Shown: positions 8,265-16,189 of the stretch, in pieces | How positions within the stretch are numbered: position 1 is the stretch's first letter | Layout of the letters: each line of letters opens with the position of its first letter | Source of the DNA: Cryobacterium glaciale | GTDB lineage: Bacteria > Actinomycetota > Actinomycetes > Actinomycetales > Microbacteriaceae | DNA length: 64,000 nt | NCBI RefSeq assembly: GCF_004402535.1 | Contig: NZ_SOEY01000034.1 | Span: 62,001 to 126,000, forward strand | Reading direction: 5' to 3' | Notes under the pieces: model-generated | What the model was told of the DNA's origin: nothing | What the model saw: only the letters and a program-made list of their open reading frames with translations | Database searches by the model: none | Translations under genes and position numbers: made by a program

Positions 8265-10976
8265 TCACTCTTTTCGAACGGGAATGCGGCTTCCACTTAG
8301 TAGAACAGTACTCGACGAGGCCCGTTCGGCCGGAGTTGCCGGCCGGATTTGGTCACGCTCCGTAACGAGCGCGATGCTCGGGTCAGGTTCGGTCGGCGCG
8401 TTGACGAAGGAGCGGAACCGGCGCAGGCGTTCCGGGTCGGCGAGCGTCGCGGCCCACTCGTCTTCGTAGTTGTCGACGTGGGCGAGCATGGCCTGTTCGA
8501 GCTCGTCGGCAAGGCCGAGCGAGTCATTGATGACCACGTCGCGCACGTGCTCGAGGCCGCCCTCGAGGTCTTCCATCCAGCGGGCGGTGCGCTGCATCCG
8601 ATCGGCCGTGCGGATGTAGTACATCATGTAGCGGTCGATGTACTTGATCAGGGTTTCTTCGTCGAGGTCGGTGGCGAGCAACTGCCCGTGGGCCGGCTGG
8701 AAACCGCCGTTTCCGCCGACGTACATGTTCCAGCCGTTGTCGCTCGCGATGATGCCCACGTCCTTGGCCCGGGCTTCAGCGCACTCCCGGGCGCAGCCGG
8801 AGACTCCGAACTTGAACTTGTGCGGTGCGCGCAGTCCGCGATAGCGCAGCTCGAGCCGAATGGCGAGGCCGACGGCATCCTGCACGCCGAAGCGGCACCA
8901 GGTGGACCCGACACAGGACTTCACGTTGCGCAGCGCCTTACCGTAGGCCTGTCCCGACTCGAACCCGGCGTCCACGAGGATGCGCCAGATGTCGGGCAGT
9001 TGTTCCAGCCGGGCGCCGAACAGGTCGATCCGCTGGCCGCCGGTGATCTTGGTATAGAGGTCGAAATCGAGAGCGACCTGCGCGATCACGGCGAGTTTGG
9101 TCGGCGTGATCTCGCCGCCGGGAACGCGCGGAACGACCGAGTAGGTGCCGTCCTTCTGCATGTTGGCCATGGCGCGGTCGTTGGTGTCCTGCAGGGTGCC
9201 GCGACCGGCATCCAGAATATAGGAGGTGTTCTGGCTGGCCAGAATGGAGCCGACGGCCGGCTTGCAGACATCGCAGCCACGGCCGGTGCCGAAGCGCGAG
9301 AAGATCTCGTCGCTCGACGTGAGCCCGAGCACCCGCACCGACTCGAACAGCTCCTGCCGACTCAGTTCGAAATGTTCGCACAGAGCGCGCGACACCGTTT
9401 GACCGGATGCCGTCAGCTCGGCCTCGAGGATCTTCTTGACCAGCGGCACGCACGACCCGCACTGGGTACCGGCGCGCGTGCAGACCTTGAGCGCACCGAG
9501 TTCGGTGCAGGCATCACGAGCATTTTCAGTTCCGGGTTCATCGCCGCGAACCGCCTGCCGCACCGCACCGACCGAGACCATGTTGCAGGAGCAGACCAGG
9601 GCGTCGTCGGGCAACTCGTCGCCGGCCGGAGCTTCGGCGCCCGCCGCCGAGAGGTACGCGGCGGGTTCGCTGCTGAGTTCGCGGCCGACCAGGGGGCGCA
9701 GGGCCGAGTAGGGGGTGGCATCGCCAACGAAGATGCCGCCGAGCAGGGTCTTGGCATCGTCGGTCATGACGAGCTTCTGGTACAGCCCGCGGGCCGGGTC
9801 GGCGTAGACGATTTCGAGCGATCCCGGAGTGGTCGCGAGGGCGTCGCCGAAGCTCGCGACGTCGACTCCCGAGAGCTTGAGCTTGGTGGCGTCGTCGACG
9901 GTCGTGAACTCGGCGGTGCCGCCGAGCAGCCGGTCCGCGACGACCTCGGCCATGGCGTTGGCCGGAGCGACGAGGCCGACGCAGCGGTCACTCCAGCTGG
10001 CGACCTCGCCGATGGCCCAGATTTTTGGGTCGCTCGTGCGGCAGTCGTTGCCGATTGTGACGCCGCCGCGGGTGCCCACGATCAGGCCGGCGTCGCGGGC
10101 CAGCTCGTCCCGCGGTGAGATGCCGATGGCGTAGACGACCATATCGGCAGCGATCTCCCGGCCGTTGCCGAGCTGCAGGCCGGTCACCGCGTCGCTATCG
10201 TCGCAGAGAATGGTGCGGGCGCGGGTGCCGAGGTGCAGCTCGATGCCCTGGGCGACGATCAGCCGGCCGAGGGCCTGTCCGCCACCCTCGTCGAGCTGCG
10301 CCGACATCAGCCAGCCGCCGGAATGCACGATGGCCGAGTCGGCGCCGAGCTTGTGCAGCCCGCCGGCCGCTTCGAGGCCGAGCAGGCCGCCGCCGGCCAC
10401 GACCACCCGCGGGGTGCGGCCCAGGGAGACGGTGAGGGAGGCGAGCTCGTCGACGAGGGCATCGACGTCGTCGACGGTGCGGTACACCCGGATGTGTTCA
10501 CGATTCGGCAGCTCCGGCACCGGGGCGCTCGAGCCGGTGGCGAGCACGAGGTCGTCATACTCGAGCACAGCCCCGGTCGATGTGGTGACGGTCTGGGCGA
10601 CCGGATCGATGCTCGTGGCGCGCTCGTTGATGCGCAGAGCGATGCGCTCACTGTCCCACGGTGCCGTGGGCTCCAGGGTGAGGTCGATCAGTCCGGCGAG
10701 GCGCTGGCTCAGCGCGACCCGGTCGTAGGGCCGGTGGTTCTCCTCGGCCAGCACGACGATCGAGAGGGAGTGTTCGGTGTCCCGGGAGTGCAGGGCGTCG
10801 GTGAGGCGGTGCGCGGCCGGGCCGCCGCCGATCACGATGACGCGGCGCGGTGTGAGCGGAGCCGGTGTGGCGGCATCCGCCGGGCTCACCGATGTGACGG
10901 CGTGTGTCGCCTCCACAGCGGATGCTGCGGTGTCTGGGGCAGAATACGCGGAAGCGGTTTCACGAGAAGCTGGCAT
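8265..10976 (-). CDS. nirB: NAD(P)H nitrite reductase large subunit
   Basis: Assimilatory nitrite reductase reduces nitrite to ammonium with six electrons from NAD(P)H in the cytoplasm. Domain order over about 903 residues: an FAD/NAD(P)-binding pyridine-nucleotide oxidoreductase (RRVIVIGGGPAAHRL; VVVAGGGLLGLEAAGGL); BFD-like [2Fe-2S] region with CSCNM and CTRAGTQCGSC; a second Cys pair GRGCDVC; then the sulfite/nitrite reductase half-domains, whose siroheme-4Fe4S cysteines appear as SCVGSTWC and GVSGCARECAEA. The start at ATG 10976 has AAAGGA 6 nt upstream; ATGs at 10982 and 11000 are in frame but poorly placed. The Ala/Thr-rich leader of about 45 residues is unusual. Confidence 0.96.
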   Translation of the reverse strand: MPASRETASAYSAPDTAASAVEATHAVTSVSPADAATPAPLTPRRVIVIGGGPAAHRLTDALHSRDTEHSLSIVVLAEENHRPYDRVALSQRLAGLIDLTLEPTAPWDSERIALRINERATSIDPVAQTVTTSTGAVLEYDDLVLATGSSAPVPELPNREHIRVYRTVDDVDALVDELASLTVSLGRTPRVVVAGGGLLGLEAAGGLHKLGADSAIVHSGGWLMSAQLDEGGGQALGRLIVAQGIELHLGTRARTILCDDSDAVTGLQLGNGREIAADMVVYAIGISPRDELARDAGLIVGTRGGVTIGNDCRTSDPKIWAIGEVASWSDRCVGLVAPANAMAEVVADRLLGGTAEFTTVDDATKLKLSGVDVASFGDALATTPGSLEIVYADPARGLYQKLVMTDDAKTLLGGIFVGDATPYSALRPLVGRELSSEPAAYLSAAGAEAPAGDELPDDALVCSCNMVSVGAVRQAVRGDEPGTENARDACTELGALKVCTRAGTQCGSCVPLVKKILEAELTASGQTVSRALCEHFELSRQELFESVRVLGLTSSDEIFSRFGTGRGCDVCKPAVGSILASQNTSYILDAGRGTLQDTNDRAMANMQKDGTYSVVPRVPGGEITPTKLAVIAQVALDFDLYTKITGGQRIDLFGARLEQLPDIWRILVDAGFESGQAYGKALRNVKSCVGSTWCRFGVQDAVGLAIRLELRYRGLRAPHKFKFGVSGCARECAEARAKDVGIIASDNGWNMYVGGNGGFQPAHGQLLATDLDEETLIKYIDRYMMYYIRTADRMQRTARWMEDLEGGLEHVRDVVINDSLGLADELEQAMLAHVDNYEDEWAATLADPERLRRFRSFVNAPTEPDPSIALVTERDQIRPATPAERASSSTVLLSGSRIPVRKE

Positions 10977-11021
10977 CAGCATCCTTTCAAAGCGGGGCAA
11001 TTGTGAGCGTAGTTCGGGGCA

Positions 11022-11037
11022 GTTTCCCCCTCGTGTC
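11022..11037 (-). promoter_or_regulatory. GlnR-like box 1 in the nirB-nirD spacer
   Basis: Read on the reverse strand this is GACAC-N6-GAAAC. Compared with the GlnR consensus gTnAC-N6-GaAAC it has one mismatch (T2). It lies about 45 bp upstream of the nirB start. Confidence 0.4.
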
Positions 11038-11067
11038 GCTCGTGTGTCCCGTACTGGTCGAAAGCCC

Positions 11068-11090
11068 CACAGTGGAGCGCCCCCACTGTG
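11068..11090. promoter_or_regulatory. 8-bp inverted repeat, candidate operator between nirB and nirD
   Basis: CACAGTGG (11068-11075) and CCACTGTG (11083-11090) are exact reverse complements around a 7-nt spacer. The site lies midway between the two GlnR-like boxes, so it could bind a second regulator such as the adjacent NnaR-type protein. That assignment is inference. Confidence 0.45.
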
Positions 11091-11098
11091 AGGCGGGT

Positions 11099-11114
11099 TT
11101 CACCAAGGGGAAAC
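11099..11114 (+). promoter_or_regulatory. GlnR-like box 2 in the nirB-nirD spacer
   Basis: TTCAC-CAAGGG-GAAAC fits gTnAC-N6-GaAAC with one mismatch (first base). It lies 78 bp upstream of the nirD ATG. The presence of two boxes facing the divergent genes supports nitrogen control. Confidence 0.45.
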
Positions 11115-11191
11115 ATGGCGGGCGACTGGCCGAAATATGGCGCGCCTACCGTGGGACCAACGCAACACCACACACCCCCTGGGAGCGCACG

Positions 11192-11581
11192 ATGACGATG
11201 ACACTGGCCGACACCCGCCCGAGCAACGCAGTGACCCTGGTCTGGGAGCGCGCCTGCGCCGTGACCGACCTGGAACCCAGCTGGGGCGAAGCTGCCCTCA
11301 TCCGCATGAAGCAGATCGCCCTGTTCCTGCTCTCACCGACCGAGATCTACGCCGTCGACCACCGCGACCCGCACACCGAGGCCCACGTCATGGCCCGCGG
11401 CATCGTCGGCTCCAAGGGCGACCGCCCCACCATCGCCTCACCGCTGCACAAAGAGGTCTACGACCTCGGCACCGGGGAATGCTTCACCAACCCGACGCTC
11501 GTGCTGAACACCTACGAAACCCGCGTCGTCGGCGGCTACATCGAGGTCGCGGTCGAGTCTGGACTATCAGAGGCGGCATGA
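11192..11581 (+). CDS. nirD: Nitrite reductase small subunit (Rieske-like)
   Basis: NirD is the small partner of NirB. The 129 residues contain the NirD-type signature VDHRDPHTEAHVMARGIVGSKGDRPTIASPLHKEVYDLGTGEC. The fold is Rieske-like but, as in NirD generally, the full set of Cys/His cluster ligands is absent. Two ATGs lie 6 nt apart (11192 and 11198); GGGAG precedes the first. It is transcribed divergently from nirB, although nirB and nirD are usually co-directional. Its stop overlaps the next start (ATGA). Confidence 0.92.
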   Translation: MTMTLADTRPSNAVTLVWERACAVTDLEPSWGEAALIRMKQIALFLLSPTEIYAVDHRDPHTEAHVMARGIVGSKGDRPTIASPLHKEVYDLGTGECFTNPTLVLNTYETRVVGGYIEVAVESGLSEAA

Positions 11582-12360
11582 CCCTGCTCGGCGAACGGCG
11601 CAGAACTGAACGACCGCGTGCCGGTCGGACGACAGCCGTACCCGCCGCGCTCGTCGCCATATCGCACGGCACCAACTCGGCCGACGGCCAGGCCGCCATC
11701 AAGGCCCTCGTCGACGGCGTCGCCCTCGCCCGGCCAGATCTGGCCGTCACCGGCGGTTTCGTCGACGTTCAGCAACCGGATGTCGCAGCGAGCCTCGGAG
11801 CTGTGCGCCCCGACTCTGCCGCGGTCGTCGTGCCGTTGCTGCTCTCGGCCGGGTATCACGTGCACGTCGACCTGCAACGGGAGACCAGCGCGCACGACCG
11901 TGTCACGGCCCTGTCGCGGGCGCTCGGCCCCGACGACCGACTCATCGACGTGCTCGAATATCGCTTGCGCGCTGCCGGACTCGACAGCCTGGCACCGGGC
12001 CGGGAAATCGTGCTCGCCGCGGCCGGTTCGAGCGACGTGCGCGCGGTCGAGGACTGCCGCCGGGTCGGCGCGATGCTGCAGCAGCGGCTCGGGGTGCGCG
12101 TCACGGTCGGTTTTCTCTCCGCCGCGACACCACGCGTGGCCTGCGCAGTCACCGCGGCCCGATTGCGCGGTGCCAGCGTCACCGTGAGCACCTATCTGAT
12201 GGCGCCGGGATTCTTCTTCGACCTCACCCGAGCCCAGGGTGCGGGCGCCGACCAGGTCACCGCCCCGCTGCTGCTGCCGGGAGAAACAGCCCCCGCCCCG
12301 CTGGTCGATCTGATCATCGACCGCTACCTCGAGGCGAAAGAGCACGCGCAACTCTTCTAG
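11578..12360 (+). CDS. CbiX/SirB-type sirohydrochlorin chelatase
   Basis: This is probably the ferrochelatase that inserts Fe2+ into sirohydrochlorin to make siroheme for NirB. The 260 residues hold two CbiX-like halves: ALVAISHGTNSADGQAAIKAL (family AHGS motif, here SHGT) with VVVPLLLSAGYHVHVDL (metal-binding His residues), and a second half with VTVGFLSAATPRVACAV and VSTYLMAPGFFFDLT. The ATG overlaps the nirD stop (ATGA), so the two are translationally coupled. A cobaltochelatase role is possible by family but less likely here, since no cobalamin genes are nearby. Confidence 0.87.
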   Translation: MTLLGERRRTERPRAGRTTAVPAALVAISHGTNSADGQAAIKALVDGVALARPDLAVTGGFVDVQQPDVAASLGAVRPDSAAVVVPLLLSAGYHVHVDLQRETSAHDRVTALSRALGPDDRLIDVLEYRLRAAGLDSLAPGREIVLAAAGSSDVRAVEDCRRVGAMLQQRLGVRVTVGFLSAATPRVACAVTAARLRGASVTVSTYLMAPGFFFDLTRAQGAGADQVTAPLLLPGETAPAPLVDLIIDRYLEAKEHAQLF

Positions 12361-12363
12361 AAT
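12358..12363 (+). promoter_or_regulatory. -10 box of trmD (TAGAAT), overlapping the cbiX stop codon
   Basis: TAGAAT contains the TAG stop of the preceding chelatase gene and sits 6 nt before the trmD ATG. It gives trmD a leaderless start independent of the nitrite block. Confidence 0.55.
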
Positions 12364-12369
12364 TTGACC

Positions 12370-13170
12370 ATGCGCATCGATATCGTCACCATTTTTCCCG
12401 AATTCTTCGATGTGCTCGATCTGTCGCTGCTCGGCAAGGCCCGTCAGAGCGGGCTGCTCGAGCTCGGCGTGCACAACCTGCGCGACCACACCCACGACCG
12501 GCACCACACGGTCGACGACACCCCCTACGGCGGCGGCGCCGGCATGGTCATGAAGCCCGAACCGTGGGGCGACGCCCTCGACGCCATCCTCGGTGCTGAC
12601 CCGGCCGCTGCCCCGACCGACCCGGCCGCTGCCCCGACTGCAACGGCCCCGGCTGCGACCGAAACGCCGATCGCCGTCAACGCGGCCGACGACGGCCCCA
12701 TCCTCATCTTTCCCTCACCGGCCGGAGACCAGTTCACCCAGGCCATGGCCCGCGAACTGTCGCTCGAACAGCACCTCGTCTTCGGTTGCGGCCGTTACGA
12801 GGGCATCGACCAGCGCGTCGTCGACCACTACTCGCAGCGCGGTCGGGTGCGGCTGGTCAGCCTCGGCGACTACGTGCTCAACGGGGGAGAGGTCGCCGTC
12901 ATGGCCATGATCGAAGCGATCGGCCGGCTCATTCCCGGAGTCGTCGGCAATCCGGCGAGCCTCGTCGAGGAATCCCACGAAGACGGCCTGCTCGAATATC
13001 CCAGCTACACCAAGCCGGCCAGCTGGCGTGGCCTCGCTGTGCCGCCGGTGCTGCGCAGCGGCAACCACGGCGCCATCAGCACCTGGCGCCACGAGCAGCA
13101 GATCGAACGCACCGAACGCGTGCGGCCCGACCTGCTGGCACCTTCAGCCACCAGCGAACGCCAAGGTTAG
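12370..13170 (+). CDS. trmD: tRNA (guanine-N1)-methyltransferase TrmD
   Basis: TrmD makes m1G37 in tRNAs with SAM, preventing +1 frameshifts. The SPOUT-family motifs are [48 protein letters not shown] and the trefoil-knot region [28 protein letters not shown] use ATG 12370 because the family begins [12 protein letters not shown]; a TTG 6 nt upstream is also in frame. The 266 residues exceed the usual 230-245 because of an Ala/Pro/Thr-rich insertion at residues 77-108 between [12 protein letters not shown] and the LIFPSP strand. Confidence 0.96.
   Translation: MRIDIVTIFPEFFDVLDLSLLGKARQSGLLELGVHNLRDHTHDRHHTVDDTPYGGGAGMVMKPEPWGDALDAILGADPAAAPTDPAAAPTATAPAATETPIAVNAADDGPILIFPSPAGDQFTQAMARELSLEQHLVFGCGRYEGIDQRVVDHYSQRGRVRLVSLGDYVLNGGEVAVMAMIEAIGRLIPGVVGNPASLVEESHEDGLLEYPSYTKPASWRGLAVPPVLRSGNHGAISTWRHEQQIERTERVRPDLLAPSATSERQG
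12598..12639 (+). repeat. 21-bp tandem duplication inside trmD (DPAAAPT x2)
   Basis: Two in-frame 21-bp units differ only at the last base. They encode DPAAAPT twice at residues 77-90 and begin the low-complexity insertion in TrmD. Confidence 0.85.
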
Positions 13171-13186
13171 TGTCAGTCCCCGTCGA

Positions 13187-13192
13187 TAAACT
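13187..13192 (+). promoter_or_regulatory. -10 box (TAAACT) of the membrane-protein gene after trmD
   Basis: TAAACT lies 7 nt before GTG 13200. It supports that start over an in-frame GTG at 13170, which overlaps the trmD stop. Confidence 0.45.
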
Positions 13193-13199
13193 AAACGCC

Positions 13200-13751
13200 G
13201 TGATCATCCGCCGCGCCTTCTACCACTGGCAATTCATTGCCGCCGGAGCCCTGCCGCTCTGGCTCCTCGTCGGGTCCTCGATCTTCGGATCGGGCGCCTG
13301 GGCGGTTCTGGGCATCTTCTTCGGAGCCGTGCTCATCGGCCTCGGCATGCTGCTCGTCGCCCTCGTCATCTTCGCGCGCAAAGAAGTACGCGAAACCCGG
13401 GCCGTCTCCTACGCCGACGTCGGCGTGCTCGCCCTCTGGCACGCCCTGATCATCGCCATTCCCTTTTCAACGGATGCCGCGGGCTGGCTCAGCGTGCTCG
13501 TCATCCTCGGCGGACTCGCCGTATTCTGGTTCGCCGTCTGGGAACTGTTCGACTCCGCCAAGCGTCGAATGCGCGCCATGGTCGACCTGGTGGAACAGAC
13601 GGCGCGCGGGCAGACGATGCCCGGACCGGCCGGGCCGGGGCATCCGCTGCCCGACACGTCACGACCCAATCAAACCAGGCCAGCAGCGACTTTCGGCCGA
13701 ACGGGCACGCCAGAGGTCATCGTCATCGAAGAAAAACGCGACCGGGCCTGA
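13200..13751 (+). CDS. Hypothetical four-helix membrane protein
   Basis: I do not recognise a characterised family. About 183 residues with four hydrophobic segments: FIAAGALPLWLLVGSSIF, AVLGIFFGAVLIGLGMLLVALVIF, VGVLALWHALIIAIPF and WLSVLVILGGLAVFWFAVWELF. A charged cytoplasmic tail (FDSAKRRMRAMVDLVEQTARG) and a Pro/Thr-rich end (VIVIEEKRDRA) follow. GTG 13200 is chosen because of the -10 box 7 nt upstream. A GTG at 13170 with AAGG upstream, coupled to the trmD stop, is the alternative and would add 10 residues. Confidence 0.75.
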   Translation: MIIRRAFYHWQFIAAGALPLWLLVGSSIFGSGAWAVLGIFFGAVLIGLGMLLVALVIFARKEVRETRAVSYADVGVLALWHALIIAIPFSTDAAGWLSVLVILGGLAVFWFAVWELFDSAKRRMRAMVDLVEQTARGQTMPGPAGPGHPLPDTSRPNQTRPAATFGRTGTPEVIVIEEKRDRA

Positions 13752-13807
13752 CCGCGACCGCCCCGACTTTGCAGCGGGCGCGAGTTCATGGCAGAATGGG
13801 CGATTGT

Positions 13808-13850
13808 GCCGCTGCAGGACTCTGCCACAGGGGAACCTGCACTGCGCGGC
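13808..13850 (+). promoter_or_regulatory. Hairpin in the rplS leader
   Basis: GCCGC-TGCAGG (13808-13818) pairs with CCTGCA-CTGC-GCGGC (13836-13850), leaving a 4-nt bulge and a 17-nt loop. It lies about 80 nt upstream of rplS. Autogenous control by L19 is possible but not shown. Confidence 0.35.
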
Positions 13851-13927
13851 GCACATCCTCATACTGATTGCTTCGAATGAAGCCCCTAGCGTAGTCGACC
13901 TGTGGCGGGTACAGAGAGCGAAACAAC

Positions 13928-14269
13928 ATGCATATTCTCGACGCGGTAGACGCCCCATCGCTGAAGAAGGATCTTCCTGACTTCCGTGCCGGCGACACCG
14001 TCAAGGTTCACGTCAACATCATTGAGGGAACCCGCTCTCGTATCCAGGTTTTCCAGGGAGTCGTCATCGGCCGCTCCGGCGAAGGCGTGCGCGAAACGTT
14101 CTGCGTTCGCAAGGTCAGCTTTCAGATCGGCGTCGAGCGTACCTTCCCGGTGCACTCTCCGGTCATCGACCACATCGAGATCGTGACCCGCGGCGATGTT
14201 CGTCGCGCGAAGCTGTACTACCTGCGCGACCTGCGTGGCAAGAAGGCCAAGATCAAGGAAAAGCGCTAA
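13928..14269 (+). CDS. rplS: 50S ribosomal protein L19
   Basis: L19 sits at the 30S-50S interface. The 113 residues follow the family closely: [64 protein letters not shown] and [24 protein letters not shown] 13928 is preceded by GAGAGCG. A 176-bp spacer separates it from the upstream membrane-protein gene, so it probably has its own promoter and leader. A 16-bp hairpin lies downstream. Confidence 0.97.
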   Translation: MHILDAVDAPSLKKDLPDFRAGDTVKVHVNIIEGTRSRIQVFQGVVIGRSGEGVRETFCVRKVSFQIGVERTFPVHSPVIDHIEIVTRGDVRRAKLYYLRDLRGKKAKIKEKR

Positions 14270-14302
14270 CTTTCGCGCTAAACCGCTGTAACCGGATTCT
14301 TC

Positions 14303-14341
14303 CCTGAGCTCCCCATCACCTAAACTGATGGGGAGCTCAGG
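14303..14341 (+). terminator. 16-bp perfect hairpin between rplS and lepB
   Basis: CCTGAGCTCCCCATCA (14303-14318) and its exact complement (14326-14341) flank the 7-nt loop CCTAAAC. There is no long T-run, only TTAAAT. A TAAACT hexamer spans the loop and the first base of the right arm (14321-14326) and could be a -10 box for lepB. The element may thus end rplS transcription and start that of lepB. Confidence 0.65.
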
Positions 14342-14348
14342 CGGTTAA

Positions 14349-15146
14349 ATGACAGATGAAGTGCTCGCCTCCAGGTCCGATCGTCGGGTATCAGAGTCGA
14401 AGAGGTTTCCCCGCAAGATGGCCCGAAGCAAGCAGGCGCCCAGCCGAAAGCGCAGCGTGCTGCTGTTCATCCGCGACCTTCTCATCATTTTCGTGGTCGC
14501 ACTGCTCATCTCGTTTCTGATCAAGACGTTCCTGATCCGCTCCTTCTACATCCCCTCCGGGTCGATGGAGAACACCCTGCAGATCAACGACCGCATCATC
14601 GTGAACCAACTGGAACCCGAGCTGATCCCGATCACCCGCGGCGACGTCATCGTGTTCAAAGACCCAGGCGGATGGCTGCTGCCGCAGGCCGAGATCGTGC
14701 AAAATCCGATCGTCGCCGGGGCCGACTGGCTGCTATCGGTCGTGGGCTTATCCGCGCCCGATAGCAACGACCACCTCATTAAACGGGTCATCGGGCTGCC
14801 CGGCGACCACGTCGTCTGCTGTAACGCCCTCGGTCAGATGAGCGTCAACGACATTCCGCTCGACGAATCCGCCTACGTGCTGCTGCCAGCCGGTGAGACC
14901 AAGGTCTCCAAGGACGACTTCGATGTCACCATCCCGGCTGATTCGCTCTGGATGATGGGCGACAACCGCTACAACTCCAAAGATTCCCGCTACAACGGCG
15001 AGACGGCCGGCAAAGGCTATGTTCCGGTCGAGAACGTCGTCGGTCGCGCGCTCGTCGTGAGCTGGCCACTCGCGCGTTGGGCTTGGCTCGACGACTATCC
15101 CGACGTCTTCCGCGAGGTGGAACAAGCCGAGACGGGCACCGAATAG
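14349..15146 (+). CDS. lepB: Signal peptidase I
   Basis: The membrane serine protease removes signal peptides from Sec and Tat substrates. The 265 residues comprise a basic cytoplasmic N-terminus (to about 37), one transmembrane segment (VLLFIRDLLIIFVVALLISF), box B with the Ser nucleophile (YIPSGSMENTL), the Lys general base in HLIKRVIGLPGDHV, and GDNRYNSKDSRYNG. ATG 14349 follows directly after the hairpin. An internal ATG at 14418 (MARSKQAPSRKR) would also leave a sensible N-terminus. The stop overlaps the rnhB start. Confidence 0.95.
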   Translation: MTDEVLASRSDRRVSESKRFPRKMARSKQAPSRKRSVLLFIRDLLIIFVVALLISFLIKTFLIRSFYIPSGSMENTLQINDRIIVNQLEPELIPITRGDVIVFKDPGGWLLPQAEIVQNPIVAGADWLLSVVGLSAPDSNDHLIKRVIGLPGDHVVCCNALGQMSVNDIPLDESAYVLLPAGETKVSKDDFDVTIPADSLWMMGDNRYNSKDSRYNGETAGKGYVPVENVVGRALVVSWPLARWAWLDDYPDVFREVEQAETGTE

Positions 15147-15790
15147 TGGCGGTGTGCGACCCCACCCTCGACGTGGAGCACGACCTGCTCCGCACCGGTG
15201 CCAGTTTCGTGATCGGCTGTGACGAGGTGGGTCGCGGCGCCCTCGCCGGGCCGGTAGCCGTGGGATTCGCCGCGGTGAACGCATCCGTTCTGACCATGCC
15301 GGTGGGACTTCGCGACTCGAAGATGCTCAGCGAACCGCGACGGGAACTGCTCGCACCACTTGCCGTCGCCTGGGCGACCTACTCGGCCGTCGGGCTCGCC
15401 TCGGCTGCCGAGGTCGATGAGCTCGGCATCATCGCCTGCCTCGGCCTCGCCGGCAAGCGAGCGCTGGCCGCGCTCTACGCGCAGGGCGTCGACGTGGCCG
15501 GCAGCATCGTGCTGCTCGACGGCAATGACGATTGGCTGAACAAGGCGCTGGCCACCCCGCTGAACGTCGTGACCCGCATCAAGGCCGACCGGGACTGCGG
15601 TTCGGTGGCGGCGGCATCCGTTATTGCGAAGGTGCACCGGGATCGACTCATGATCGCCGCGCACGATGAAACGCCCGGCTACGGCTGGGCGTCGAACAAG
15701 GGCTACGGCAGCGCGGCGCACATGAGTGCGATTGACCTGCTCGGACCAAGCCCTCTACACCGAAAATCATGGCTCAAAATCTCAGCGTAA
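15146..15790 (+). CDS. rnhB: Ribonuclease HII
   Basis: It cuts RNA in RNA-DNA hybrids and single ribonucleotides in DNA. The 214 residues show the catalytic Asp-Glu motif FVIGCDEVGRGALAGPVAVG, LRDSKMLSEPRRELL, VLLDGNDDWL and VIAKVHRDRLM (DEDD set), then PGYGWASNKGYGSAAHMSAI and the end PSPLHRKSWLKI. GTG 15146 shares its G with the lepB stop (TAGTG), so the genes are coupled. Confidence 0.95.
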   Translation: MAVCDPTLDVEHDLLRTGASFVIGCDEVGRGALAGPVAVGFAAVNASVLTMPVGLRDSKMLSEPRRELLAPLAVAWATYSAVGLASAAEVDELGIIACLGLAGKRALAALYAQGVDVAGSIVLLDGNDDWLNKALATPLNVVTRIKADRDCGSVAAASVIAKVHRDRLMIAAHDETPGYGWASNKGYGSAAHMSAIDLLGPSPLHRKSWLKISA

Positions 15791-15793
15791 GAT
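15788..15793 (+). promoter_or_regulatory. -10 box (TAAGAT) of the DUF2469 gene
   Basis: TAAGAT overlaps the rnhB stop and lies 9 nt before the ATG at 15803. Confidence 0.45.
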
Positions 15794-15802
15794 GAGATCA
15801 CC

Positions 15803-16126
15803 ATGGAAGAAGACGAATTCGAGGACTACGACCGCGAGGTCGAGTTGGCCCTGTACCGGGAATATCGAGACGTGGTTGGTCAATTCCAGTACGTCGTCGA
15901 AACCGAACGACGCTTCTACCTCGCGAACGAGGTCGAATTGGTGCGCCGCGACACGGAACACGACTTCTACTTCGAACTGACCATGAAGGATGTCTGGGTC
16001 TGGGACGTCTACCGCTCCGACCGATTCGTGAAATCGGTGCGCGTACTGACTTTCAAGGACGTCAACGTGGAAGAACTCGCGTCGAAAGACTTCGAACTTC
16101 CCAAGGAACTTGCGCTCGACGAATAA
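15803..16126 (+). CDS. DUF2469 conserved actinobacterial protein
   Basis: A 107-residue acidic protein beginning MEEDEFEDYDREVELALYRE and containing YVVETERRFYLANEVEL and FEL..KDVWVWDVYRSDRFVKSVRVLTFKDVNVEEL. The family is conserved next to rnhB across actinobacteria and has no established function. No membrane segment or signal peptide is visible. The next gene, a GAPDH, starts about 60 bp downstream. Confidence 0.9.
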   Translation: MEEDEFEDYDREVELALYREYRDVVGQFQYVVETERRFYLANEVELVRRDTEHDFYFELTMKDVWVWDVYRSDRFVKSVRVLTFKDVNVEELASKDFELPKELALDE

Positions 16127-16189
16127 GGAATGACTCCGGGGCCTCGGGTGGCCGGACAAGGCCAACGAAGGTTTAGGAAGGCAACCCCT

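Noticed and set aside
8349..10118. Open frame of about 590 codons antisense to nirB
   Set aside because: NirB cofactor motifs are clear on the reverse strand.
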